Origin: Treponema sp.
GTDB taxonomy: Bacteria; Spirochaetota; Spirochaetia; Treponematales; Breznakiellaceae
Direction of reading: 5' to 3'
NCBI GenBank assembly: GCA_031255815.1
Contig: JAIRRU010000103.1
Coordinates: forward strand, 1 to 5,618
Length of the DNA: 5,618 nucleotides
Of this stretch, positions 1 to 5,569 are shown in pieces (position 1 is the first letter of the stretch; each line of letters begins with the position of its first letter). Made by a program: the position numbers and the translations under genes. The notes beneath the pieces are model-generated. The model saw only the letters and a list, made by a program, of their open reading frames with translations. It made no database searches and was not told where the DNA came from.

Positions 1-1964
1 AGCTGGACATTGTTAAAGGAGATCTCGCCCGCTGTTTTTATACGCGTGGCGTTGGTATCCGTGGTCGTAGTCGTTCCCAGAGCAAGGGAACCGAGCCCTA
101 TACTGCTAATCGGTATAAACGGCAAATCGTTATCAATAAGGGTAACACTTCGCGTGTGCCCGGCCGGATTGGTACTGTAGAGGTCATTCCCCCCCTCAAA
201 GTCTTTTACAACGGTCACAGGGTTAGGACCGTTACCATAAACCGTAAGCCTGGCCTTATACAGCCCGTCGGGCATAATGGGGAAATAGGGACCGCTAAGG
301 ACATAGATATCCTTCGATTCGTCGGGCCTGATGTTAGGCAGGGAGTATACCATGCTCACACTTTCATTGTCGGTGTTAAAAACCTCGATGGCGGTAATGA
401 AGATCGTCGAGGAGGTAACAGTCCGGTTATACACCGTTACTAAGGAACCTTCCCGCTTCCCCTTATCCAGCTCGTCCTGGGTTATGGTGATTTGGACGAT
501 ACTGCCGTGGATAGCGGCCAGCCTTCCGACGGTTATCCCCTCTCCTCCCGCGGTTTCCAGGTAAACCTGGATAACCTGTATCGTGTTGTCCGCCAGGGGG
601 AACTCGTTGGTGCCGATCACGGGGACCCGGCCTACTTCGTTGTAATTGATGTACCTGGCTGGAACAAAGTCCTCGTAACCGTAGCTTAGGGAATTGGAGG
701 AATTACCCCTGTTGAAGACAGCGACGCCGTAAACCACTCCCTGGCTGTTATTGGTTATCCTGATAAGACCCGCCCCGTAGCCCTCGTCCGGGGGAATAAC
801 ATCCGGATTGGCCAGGTCCGCGGTGTATTCCAGGGTGGTAATCTGCTTTGAGTTAATATCCCGGGGAATTACCATGCCGTATATATTCTGGTTCTGGGCC
901 ATAAAGGACACATGAACGGTTCCCGCGTCGAGAATATAGTCCCGTACATCGCCAGGTATCATATACGGGGTGGTATTTAACGCGTCGGGGTGTTCGGTGT
1001 TATCGATCTTTATCCTGATTATTCTGGAAAAATTATCATTGGAGGTCGCCTTGTTGATGATCCGCAGTATGCCCTGGCCTTCCAGCAGGGCGTCTTCCGG
1101 CTTGTTCTCGTTAGAGGCGTCGTTAGGGTTGGGGGGCCAGACTGGGGACAGCTGATAGTCCCCCTTATTGGTCTTATAAAAGTATAAGAAGTTGGTTCTG
1201 ACGGCCATGTTGCCGTCTTCCCTGGTAACGGTAATATTCTTTGTGGCGGTTTGGGCCGGGGTCCCGCCTTTTGTGTAGCTGGCGGTGGTTTGGTAGGAAC
1301 CGGCGCCCAGGAGGATCATCCGCTGGTCTTTCGCCCCGGGTTCCTGGGATATGGCAAAAGTGTCCCCGTCTTTGACAAAGACCACCTCGTCCACATTCTG
1401 ATCCGGGCTTACGTTGATCACCACGAAGGTCTGGGCGTTTTCGGAAGACGGATTGCCGCCTCCGGGAACGGTATCGTTCGGGTCAGGGACTTCCTTCATT
1501 TCATTTTCATCAACGATGACAACGCCGCCTTCGGCTTTCCGGTAGAGGAAGAATTTATAGTCCGCAGGCCGGGGAAACTGGACTTCCTTGGTCCAGGAGC
1601 CGGGCGCGCCCCCGTCATCCCACTCTACAGTTATCGTATAGGGGGTCTCCAGAGGGGCATGGTAGGTGGCAAGGCTGGAAGCTCTGGCGGGTTTCCCGTG
1701 GTACTCTTTGAGGTAAGGCCCCGGCTCGCTGGTCAGCTTGGCGCGGGTTACGGTTAACTTGGTTACGTCCACCGACTTGGTGCGGTTAATAAGCCACATT
1801 ACCGCCACATCGTCGATCTTTATGGTGCCCTCTACTTCTACCCTGATTCTGGGCAGCTGTTCCTCGTCGAAACTGACGGGGTTCAGGCAGGCGCCGAACA
1901 GAAACGAGACTGCAAGTAAGAAGCCCGCAAGTACTGAAAACCGGAATTGTCGTTCTTTTGTCAT
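1..1964 (-). CDS. Large modular surface/periplasmic lipoprotein, 3' end outside the window
   Basis: I translated the minus strand from the ATG at 1964 and found no stop down to base 1: 654 codons, C-terminus missing. Residues 1-8 are charged (K3, R5, R8). A hydrophobic stretch at 9-25 ends in LFGAC, so C26 is the likely lipidated cysteine; the lipobox is relaxed, as is usual in spirochaetes. The mature part has no motif of an enzyme I know. It consists of about five degenerate beta-rich modules, each opening with a hydrophobic strand followed by N-x-[ST] or similar (WLINRT 57-62, VVINVS 181-186, RIINKAT 301-307, RITNNSQ 402-408, TVYNRT 510-515). Several close with a strand such as AGSYQTTASY (221-230) or DGLYKARLTVY (566-576). 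A threonine run lies at 631-635. Function is unknown; a structural or adhesive outer lipoprotein is plausible. The start is chosen for the strong ribosome binding site and signal peptide. Composition is less GC-rich than the genes to the right. Confidence 0.9.
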   Translation of the reverse strand, partial: MTKERQFRFSVLAGFLLAVSFLFGACLNPVSFDEEQLPRIRVEVEGTIKIDDVAVMWLINRTKSVDVTKLTVTRAKLTSEPGPYLKEYHGKPARASSLATYHAPLETPYTITVEWDDGGAPGSWTKEVQFPRPADYKFFLYRKAEGGVVIVDENEMKEVPDPNDTVPGGGNPSSENAQTFVVINVSPDQNVDEVVFVKDGDTFAISQEPGAKDQRMILLGAGSYQTTASYTKGGTPAQTATKNITVTREDGNMAVRTNFLYFYKTNKGDYQLSPVWPPNPNDASNENKPEDALLEGQGILRIINKATSNDNFSRIIRIKIDNTEHPDALNTTPYMIPGDVRDYILDAGTVHVSFMAQNQNIYGMVIPRDINSKQITTLEYTADLANPDVIPPDEGYGAGLIRITNNSQGVVYGVAVFNRGNSSNSLSYGYEDFVPARYINYNEVGRVPVIGTNEFPLADNTIQVIQVYLETAGGEGITVGRLAAIHGSIVQITITQDELDKGKREGSLVTVYNRTVTSSTIFITAIEVFNTDNESVSMVYSLPNIRPDESKDIYVLSGPYFPIMPDGLYKARLTVYGNGPNPVTVVKDFEGGNDLYSTNPAGHTRSVTLIDNDLPFIPISSIGLGSLALGTTTTTDTNATRIKTAGEISFNNVQ

Positions 1965-1970
1965 ACAAAT

Positions 1971-1978
1971 CTCCTTTT
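1971..1978 (-). promoter_or_regulatory. Ribosome binding site of the lipoprotein gene
   Basis: On the minus strand AAAAGGAG lies six bases before the ATG at 1964. It is a near-perfect Shine-Dalgarno sequence at normal spacing and fixes the start codon. Confidence 0.85.
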
Positions 1979-2064
1979 GTCATTATTTTCAAATTACCCG
2001 AGAACAAACCGAACCTTTGCCATTCCCTTTTAAAAGATGGGGAAACAACAAGGCTCAAGATAGA

Positions 2065-2093
2065 AATATATCGTGTTATCGGTTTTTTTTCAA
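2065..2093 (-). promoter_or_regulatory. Probable sigma-70-type promoter of the lipoprotein gene
   Basis: Reading the minus strand, TTGAAA (2093-2088) is followed by exactly 17 bases and TATATT (2070-2065). Each hexamer matches five of six consensus positions. Transcription would begin near 2058, giving a leader of roughly 94 bases before the ATG at 1964. The bases just upstream (about 2094-2156) are strongly AT-rich with A-tracts, which could act as an UP-element. The line 2101-2160 has 16 G or C out of 60. Confidence 0.65.
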
Positions 2094-2231
2094 TAATTAT
2101 TCGTCTTGTTTTAAAGAATTTTATACTTTTTTCGCTTTTTTTGGAGATTTTTAACAACGCGGGAGGCCCTTCCGGGGCCGCGGTTCCAAAACAAGCCTGG
2201 AAAGGTTCAATTCGCGCCGACAGGCTTAGTT

Positions 2232-2258
2232 CCTTGCTTAGACTAAAATACCAGATAA
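2232..2258 (+). repeat. Left terminal inverted repeat of element 1
   Basis: CCTTGCTTAGACTAAA followed by a less conserved tail. The core TTAGACTAA is itself a 9-base palindrome of the form TTAGnCTAA. The first 16 bases recur at 5459-5474 with one difference. Confidence 0.65.
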
Positions 2259-2291
2259 GCCCGCCCGCTTGCCGGGCTGCCGGGGAATTTT

Positions 2292-2318
2292 GCCACGAAC
2301 GGCACGAACCACACGAAC
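2292..2318 (+). repeat. Left arm of internal stem-loop: three 9-base units
   Basis: Three consecutive 9-mers, GCCACGAAC, GGCACGAAC and CACACGAAC, share the core CACGAAC. The 27 bases pair with the complement of 2403-2429 at 24 of 27 positions. Confidence 0.8.
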
Positions 2319-2393
2319 CTTGGCCCGGAACTTCCCCGGACACCGGAAATCTTGGCTAAAGCCAGGCAAAAAGTCAGGGCTATCGGAGTGGAA

Positions 2394-2429
2394 GTTCGTG
2401 GTGTTCGTGTGGTTAGTGTGGTTCGTGGC
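2394..2429 (-). repeat. Right arm of internal stem-loop: four 9-base units in inverted orientation
   Basis: On the plus strand four 9-mers follow one another: GTTCGTGGT, GTTCGTGTG, GTTAGTGTG and GTTCGTGGC. The last three are the inverted partner of 2292-2318. The loop between the paired arms is 84 bases (2319-2402) and includes the outermost right-hand unit. Confidence 0.8.
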
Positions 2430-2438
2430 TATCCTTAA

Positions 2439-2465
2439 TTATCCGTACTTTTAGCCTAAGCAAGC
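2439..2465 (-). repeat. Right terminal inverted repeat of element 1
   Basis: Contains TTTAGCCTAAGCAAGC (2450-2465), the inverted partner of 2232-2247, and again holds the palindrome TTAGnCTAA. Confidence 0.65.
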
Positions 2466-2484
2466 CACTGGGCCCGGGGGGGCT

Positions 2485-3594
2485 TTATACCGAAAGGCGG
2501 CGATCCCGGGCGCTTAGTTCCCAGTAACCTACCAGGCGGCCTTTGCTTGCCACCCAGGCGCCGGGGTAGAGTACGGTGGTGGGGCAGATATGGGTAGGGA
2601 GTACGTAGAGTACCGTACCTATAGGGGGCGTTTCCCCCTCCAGGCGGAAGACCCAGTGTTCCTCGCTGTGGCTTAGGGGAAGGGCTTCGGGCAGATCGGC
2701 GATGATGCCCCGCCGGCCTTCCTGATCCGCGGAGACGGCCTTGTAACCCAGATCCAGGGTAAAGAGGCCGGGGCCGGGGCGGCTGATTACCCGGCAGAGC
2801 AGGGCCGCGCCGGGGACAAAGTCCAGATCCGGGTACCTGGAGGCGTAGCCCCAGTCCTGGACGAAGCAGGTGCCCGGGGAGAGATAGCCGCCTTCCCCTT
2901 TCGCGTGGCAGGGGAAGGTGGGGGTTCCCCCCAGCACCAGAAGGGGGAGATCCAGGCCCCGGGCTTTCAGGGCCCCGGCGATCTCCCGCAGGCGGCTCAT
3001 AAAGCCCTCCACGGCCTTTTCCCGCTCCTCCCGGCCGGGGATGGAAAAATGCCCGTCGTAAACGTGGAAACCCATAAGGCGCAGGCCCTCCAGGGCGGCG
3101 CAGTCCAGGCAAAAGGATTCCAGCCCCTCCAGGGCCGCGCCGCTACGGTTCATCCCCGGGTTTACGTCAATCAGAAGCGGGATCTCCTGCCCGGCGGCGC
3201 GGGCGGCCCGGGCCAGGCGGGCAAGCTGTTCCCGGTCGTCCCCGGCGGCGTAGAAGCGGGTTTCCCCGTAGCTTTCCGCCAGCCGGATAAAACGCGCGAT
3301 ATTGGGGCCTACCAGGGGATAGGAGAGGAGCACGTGCTCCCCCCCGGCCCGGGCGCACATTTCCGCTTCGGCGATGGTGGCGCACTTAAAACGCCGGATG
3401 CCCCGCCGGGCCTGCATCCTGACCAGGGCCTCCATCTTGTGGGTCTTGACGTGGGGCCAGAGCCGATCGGGGCCGCCCGCCAGGCGGAGGGCCTTTTCCA
3501 GGTTTTCTTCGATGATGTCCCGGTAATAGATCAGGGCGGGGGATTCTATGCCCTCCTCCCCTTTCAGGCGGTAACGGTCTTTGTCCGGATTCAT
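2485..3594 (-). CDS. PLP-dependent fold-type III D-threonine aldolase / D-serine dehydratase family enzyme
   Basis: The 369-residue protein has the usual family length and layout: an alanine-racemase-like TIM barrel, then a C-terminal beta domain. PHVKTHKM (47-54) holds the PLP lysine, K50. Further family motifs are LLIDVNPGMNRSG (140-152), GFHVYDGH (175-182), GGTPTFPCHA (222-231), LSPGTCFVQDWGY (238-250), DLGYKAV (281-287), SHSEEH (308-313) and the metal-site segment PTHICPT (333-339) with H335 and C337. Members cleave D-threonine or D-allothreonine to glycine and acetaldehyde, or dehydrate D-serine to pyruvate and ammonia, in the cytoplasm. Sequence alone does not decide which; H-x-C and the RidA neighbour lean toward dehydratase chemistry. 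The ATG overlaps the stop of the upstream RidA gene (ATGA) and lacks a strong ribosome binding site, so translation is probably coupled. The reading frame is intact. Confidence 0.93.
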   Translation of the reverse strand: MNPDKDRYRLKGEEGIESPALIYYRDIIEENLEKALRLAGGPDRLWPHVKTHKMEALVRMQARRGIRRFKCATIAEAEMCARAGGEHVLLSYPLVGPNIARFIRLAESYGETRFYAAGDDREQLARLARAARAAGQEIPLLIDVNPGMNRSGAALEGLESFCLDCAALEGLRLMGFHVYDGHFSIPGREEREKAVEGFMSRLREIAGALKARGLDLPLLVLGGTPTFPCHAKGEGGYLSPGTCFVQDWGYASRYPDLDFVPGAALLCRVISRPGPGLFTLDLGYKAVSADQEGRRGIIADLPEALPLSHSEEHWVFRLEGETPPIGTVLYVLPTHICPTTVLYPGAWVASKGRLVGYWELSARDRRLSV

Positions 3595-4058
3595 ACAAGC
3601 TCTACCAGAAGCTCTATCTCCACCGGGATATTCCCCGGCAAGGCGTTCATTCCCACGGCGGAGCGGGCGCAGCGGCCTGTCTCGACGCCGAAGATGTCTT
3701 CCAGAAGCTGGCTGGCCCCGTTTGCCACCTGGGGATGTTCGTAAAAGCTGTCGGTTCCCGCCACGAAACAGAGCATCTTGACTATCCGCCTTACCCTGCC
3801 CAGATCCCCTGCCTTTGCCTGGAGATTCGCCAGCAGGTTGAGGACACAGCAGCGGGCCGCGGCCTGGCCTTCCTCCACCGTATACTCGGCCCCCAGCTTG
3901 CCCTGGTAAAGCTGCTTGCCGTTAAGGGCCGGCCCGCAGCCCGAAAGGTAACAGAAATTCCCCCCGAATTCCTTGACCGGTTCGTAGATGCCCCCCTTGG
4001 CCGGAGGTTCGGGCATGCTCAGCCCGTATTTTCGCAGAGCGCCGTCCAGGTTCACCAT
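3591..4058 (-). CDS. RidA (YjgF/YER057c/UK114) family protein
   Basis: A 155-residue protein of the longer RidA-like subgroup. Visible family signatures are LDGALRKYGLSMPEPP (4-19), GIYEPV (23-28), FCYLSGCGP (35-43), LGRVRRIVKMLCFV (86-99), VANGASQLLEDIFG (111-124) and ARSAVGMNALP (131-141). R132 is the position expected for the substrate-binding arginine of RidA proteins. RidA enzymes hydrolyse reactive enamine/imine intermediates such as 2-aminoacrylate released by PLP enzymes; members of this longer subgroup are less well characterised. I choose the ATG at 4058 because AAGGAAGG lies four bases before it. A TTG-initiated frame reaching 4088 would add ten residues (LISICKEGL) that do not look like the family N-terminus. 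It is the first gene of a two-gene operon with the PLP enzyme (4-base overlap). The usual HARSAVG motif appears here as CARSAVG. Confidence 0.92.
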   Translation of the reverse strand: MVNLDGALRKYGLSMPEPPAKGGIYEPVKEFGGNFCYLSGCGPALNGKQLYQGKLGAEYTVEEGQAAARCCVLNLLANLQAKAGDLGRVRRIVKMLCFVAGTDSFYEHPQVANGASQLLEDIFGVETGRCARSAVGMNALPGNIPVEIELLVELV

Positions 4059-4062
4059 AAGG

Positions 4063-4070
4063 CCTTCCTT
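4063..4070 (-). promoter_or_regulatory. Ribosome binding site deciding the RidA start
   Basis: On the minus strand AAGGAAGG precedes the ATG at 4058 by four bases (CCTT). No such sequence lies upstream of the alternative TTG at 4088, so the shorter protein is preferred. Confidence 0.65.
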
Positions 4071-4087
4071 GCAGATTGAGATGAGCA

Positions 4088-4116
4088 AGTGTAGCAGAAG
4101 GGGGGCTTCCGCTCCA
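4088..4116 (-). promoter_or_regulatory. Weak candidate promoter of the RidA-PLP enzyme operon
   Basis: A TACACT hexamer (minus strand, 4093-4088) lies about 30 bases before the RidA ATG, matching four of six positions of a -10 box. The hexamer 17 bases upstream, TGGAGC, is a poor -35. This is the best candidate I see in the 105-base divergent spacer, but it could be chance. Confidence 0.2.
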
Positions 4117-4128
4117 GTGCGCGCGCCG

Positions 4129-4157
4129 TTGATTCGGGCCGGGGTTTCCGTTACAGT
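4129..4157 (+). promoter_or_regulatory. Probable promoter of the Uma2-family gene
   Basis: TTGATT (4129-4134), a 17-base spacer and TACAGT (4152-4157) form a good sigma-70-type promoter in an otherwise very GC-rich spacer. Six bases follow the -10 box before the ATG at 4164, so the expected transcription start coincides with the start codon. Confidence 0.5.
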
Positions 4158-4163
4158 GGATGC

Positions 4164-4760
4164 ATGGCGGATGCGGCTTTGCCTTTAGACGATGACATGG
4201 AGAAGCGGCGCTACACTTACGCCGACTACCTTGACTGGGACGGCCCCGAGCGGTTCCAGATCCTGGAGGGGGAGATCTTTATGATGGCTTCCCCTACGGT
4301 GAACCGTCAGGCTGTCAGCATGGAGCTGGCGGGGCAGATCAGGGATTTCCTGCGGGGCAAGCCCTGCCGGGTGTTCGCCGCCCCCCTGGACGTGCGGCTC
4401 TTTCCCCGGGAGGATCAGAGCGACGACACGGTGGTGCAGCCGGATATCCTGGTGGTTTGCGACCCGGCCCGGCTGGGCAGGAATTCGGTAAACGGGCCGC
4501 CGGATCTGGTGGTGGAGATAAACTCCCCCTCAAACACGACGGGGGAGATGTTCAGAAAATTCCAGCTCTACCTGGAAGCGGGGGTACGGGAGTACTGGAT
4601 CGTCGTGCCGGAGCTTAAACAGGTTCAGGTTCATGTGCTTGAGGAAGGGCGTTACCTGTCCAGCCTCTACCATGAAGACGCGCCGGTGCCCGTAACGGTG
4701 CTGCCCCCCCTCAGCATCGACCTTAAAGCCCTTTGGGCTGAAGGGGAAGGCAGTCCCTAA
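4164..4760 (+). CDS. Uma2-family (DUF820) PD-(D/E)XK nuclease-like protein
   Basis: The 198-residue protein has the typical Uma2 length and order of motifs: YTYADYLDW (18-26), ILEGEIFMMASP (33-44), VVQPDILVV (90-98), PDLVVEINSPS (113-123), K132 and YLEAGVREYWIVVPE (136-150). D94, E118 and K132 are the likely metal-binding and catalytic positions of the restriction-endonuclease-like fold. Most Uma2 proteins have no known biological role; the family is predicted to be nuclease-like and is often found in many copies per genome. There is no Shine-Dalgarno sequence before the ATG at 4164, but a promoter is placed for a leaderless transcript. The alternative ATG at 4197 (MEKRRYTY) would keep the whole domain and also lacks a ribosome binding site. 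The last 38 bases overlap the 3' end of the convergent pseudouridine synthase gene. Confidence 0.9.
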   Translation: MADAALPLDDDMEKRRYTYADYLDWDGPERFQILEGEIFMMASPTVNRQAVSMELAGQIRDFLRGKPCRVFAAPLDVRLFPREDQSDDTVVQPDILVVCDPARLGRNSVNGPPDLVVEINSPSNTTGEMFRKFQLYLEAGVREYWIVVPELKQVQVHVLEEGRYLSSLYHEDAPVPVTVLPPLSIDLKALWAEGEGSP

Positions 4761-5427
4761 GGGCTTTCCAGAGGGTGTCCGGGCGCGGGGGCGGGGCTTC
4801 GACCCGGATTATCCGGCCTGCCGCGCCGGAGGGGTCGGGGAAGGCGATAGCGCGGGCGTGAAGCCGGATGCCCCCGCCTTTCTCGCTGCGCCGCGCGCCG
4901 TACTTCAGATCCCCTTTAACGGGTATGCCCAGGCGGGCAAGCTGGGCGCGGATCTGGTGATGCCTTCCGGTGAGAAGCCGGATCTCCAGGAAAAGATAGC
5001 GCTCGCCCCGCCCCAGGATCCGGTAGCGGAGAAGCGCCCGTTTCCGCCCCGGCCCGGCTTCGCCGCAGGCGATGGTTTTGTTGCCCGCCCGCCTGAGCCA
5101 GTGAAGCGCTTCCCCCGCTTCGGGGATTTCCCTGCCGGGAGCGGGCGTTTCGCATATCCCCCAGTAGATTTTCTCCACTTCCCCGGCCCTGAAGCGGGCG
5201 CTCAGGAAGGCCAGGGCGGCGGGATTGCGGGCAAAGAGGACGCAGCCCGATACGGGGACATCGATGCGGTGTACGGCTACGGGCTCTTCCGTTCCGTCTA
5301 AAGCGTCCGCCAGGAGGCGGGGCAGGCCGATCATTCCCGCGCCGCCGCCCGGTTCCAGGGGCTCGGAGGATTCGCCGGGGCTCTTGTTTACCACTACGCA
5401 ATTTTTGTCCAGATACACTATTTCCAT
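4723..5427 (-). CDS. RluA-type RNA pseudouridine synthase
   Basis: A 234-residue protein with the catalytic domain only and no N-terminal S4 domain. The family motif appears as HRIDVPVSG (53-61), where D56 is the catalytic aspartate. Other signatures are VVVNKSPGE (11-19, in place of the common VNKPaG), FARNPAAL (65-72), KIYWG (86-90), LLTGRHHQIRAQL (151-163), GIPVKGDLKYG (167-177) and RLHARAIAFPDP (188-199). It isomerises uridine to pseudouridine in structured RNA (rRNA or tRNA); which site cannot be told from sequence, so I give no symbol. The ATG at 5427 is preceded by a modest AGGCGGGA five bases away. The frame ends inside the Uma2 gene on the other strand (38-base tail-to-tail overlap). 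Confidence 0.93.
   Translation of the reverse strand: MEIVYLDKNCVVVNKSPGESSEPLEPGGGAGMIGLPRLLADALDGTEEPVAVHRIDVPVSGCVLFARNPAALAFLSARFRAGEVEKIYWGICETPAPGREIPEAGEALHWLRRAGNKTIACGEAGPGRKRALLRYRILGRGERYLFLEIRLLTGRHHQIRAQLARLGIPVKGDLKYGARRSEKGGGIRLHARAIAFPDPSGAAGRIIRVEAPPPRPDTLWKALRDCLPLQPKGL
4725..4767. terminator. Palindrome in the convergent overlap, possible bidirectional terminator
   Basis: AAAGCCCTT (4725-4733) and AAGGGCTTT (4759-4767) form a perfect 9-base stem around a 25-base loop. A smaller hairpin, AGCCC-TTT-GGGCT (4727-4739), is nested in the left arm. It lies across the stop codons of both convergent genes. Neither side has a proper T-tract beyond the stem, so termination is only a possibility. 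Confidence 0.3.
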
Positions 5428-5466
5428 TAACGTCCCGCCTTGGCCCTTCCGCCCGGTACCTTGATT

Positions 5467-5495
5467 AGACTAAACCCTCTGACCTGCCCTGGCAA
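5467..5495 (-). promoter_or_regulatory. Candidate promoter of the pseudouridine synthase gene
   Basis: On the minus strand TTGCCA (5495-5490), 17 bases, then TAGTCT (5472-5467). The -10 box keeps the conserved T, A and final T and lies within the terminal repeat of element 2. Transcription would start near 5460, giving a leader of about 33 bases. Confidence 0.3.
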
Positions 5496-5542
5496 TCCCC
5501 GGTTTACCGCGAACACTTTATGCTGTTTTGCAAAAAAGGATG

Positions 5543-5569
5543 GCCGCGAACCTCACAAACCACACTAAC
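5543..5569 (+). repeat. Left arm of element 2: three degenerate 9-base units
   Basis: GCCGCGAAC, CTCACAAAC and CACACTAAC follow one another in the same 9-base phase as 2292-2318. An isolated similar unit, ACCGCGAAC, lies at 5506-5514. Confidence 0.6.

Larger units (their letters stand above)
2232..2465. mobile_element. Repeat element 1: MITE-like unit with terminal inverted repeats and an internal stem-loop
   Basis: The unit is bounded by CCTTGCTTAGACTAAA (2232-2247) and, inverted, TTTAGCCTAAGCAAGC (2450-2465), which match at 14 of 16 positions. The similarity extends inward: 2233-2258 against the complement of 2439-2464 is 21 of 26 without gaps. Inside lies a long inverted repeat made of 9-base units. 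There is no credible gene in it; the 61-codon plus-strand frame across it is just the repeat read as protein. I see no clear target-site duplication. It ends 19 bases beyond the stop codon of the PLP-enzyme gene. A structurally similar half element begins at 5459. A MITE or a structured-RNA repeat both fit. Mobility is inferred from the termini and the second copy, not shown. Confidence 0.55.

Noticed and set aside
156..1757. Several plus-strand open frames opposite the lipoprotein gene, the longest at 1251-1757
   Set aside because: They lie antisense to a continuous 654-codon frame with signal peptide, promoter and ribosome binding site. Their translations show no family motif.
2165..2179. 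GGCCC-TTCCG-GGGCC hairpin as a terminator
   Set aside because: Stem of only five base pairs and no T-tract directly after it on either strand.
2239..2247. TTAGnCTAA as an iron-regulator (DtxR/IdeR-type) operator
   Set aside because: Only a short core resembles such sites. It occurs as part of the element termini and no metal-related gene is nearby.
1786..2343. Minus-strand 185-codon frame overlapping the lipoprotein start, promoter and repeat element
   Set aside because: It is out of frame with the lipoprotein, runs through the AT-rich promoter region and part of the repeat, and its translation has no recognisable domain.
2292..2429. CRISPR-like array
   Set aside because: Units are 9 bases, directly tandem with no spacers, and inverted between arms. 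No cas genes are near.
2269..2454. Plus-strand 61-codon frame ending in FVVFVWLVWFVA
   Set aside because: It is the 9-base repeat read in one frame (9 is a multiple of 3, so the repeat keeps frame), not a gene. It has no ribosome binding site.
2905..3744. Plus-strand 279-codon frame opposite the PLP-enzyme and RidA genes
   Set aside because: Long antisense frames are expected in very GC-rich genes. The minus-strand proteins here have complete, conserved families.
4059..4088. N-terminal extension of RidA from a TTG at 4088
   Set aside because: The ATG at 4058 has its own ribosome binding site and gives the normal family N-terminus.
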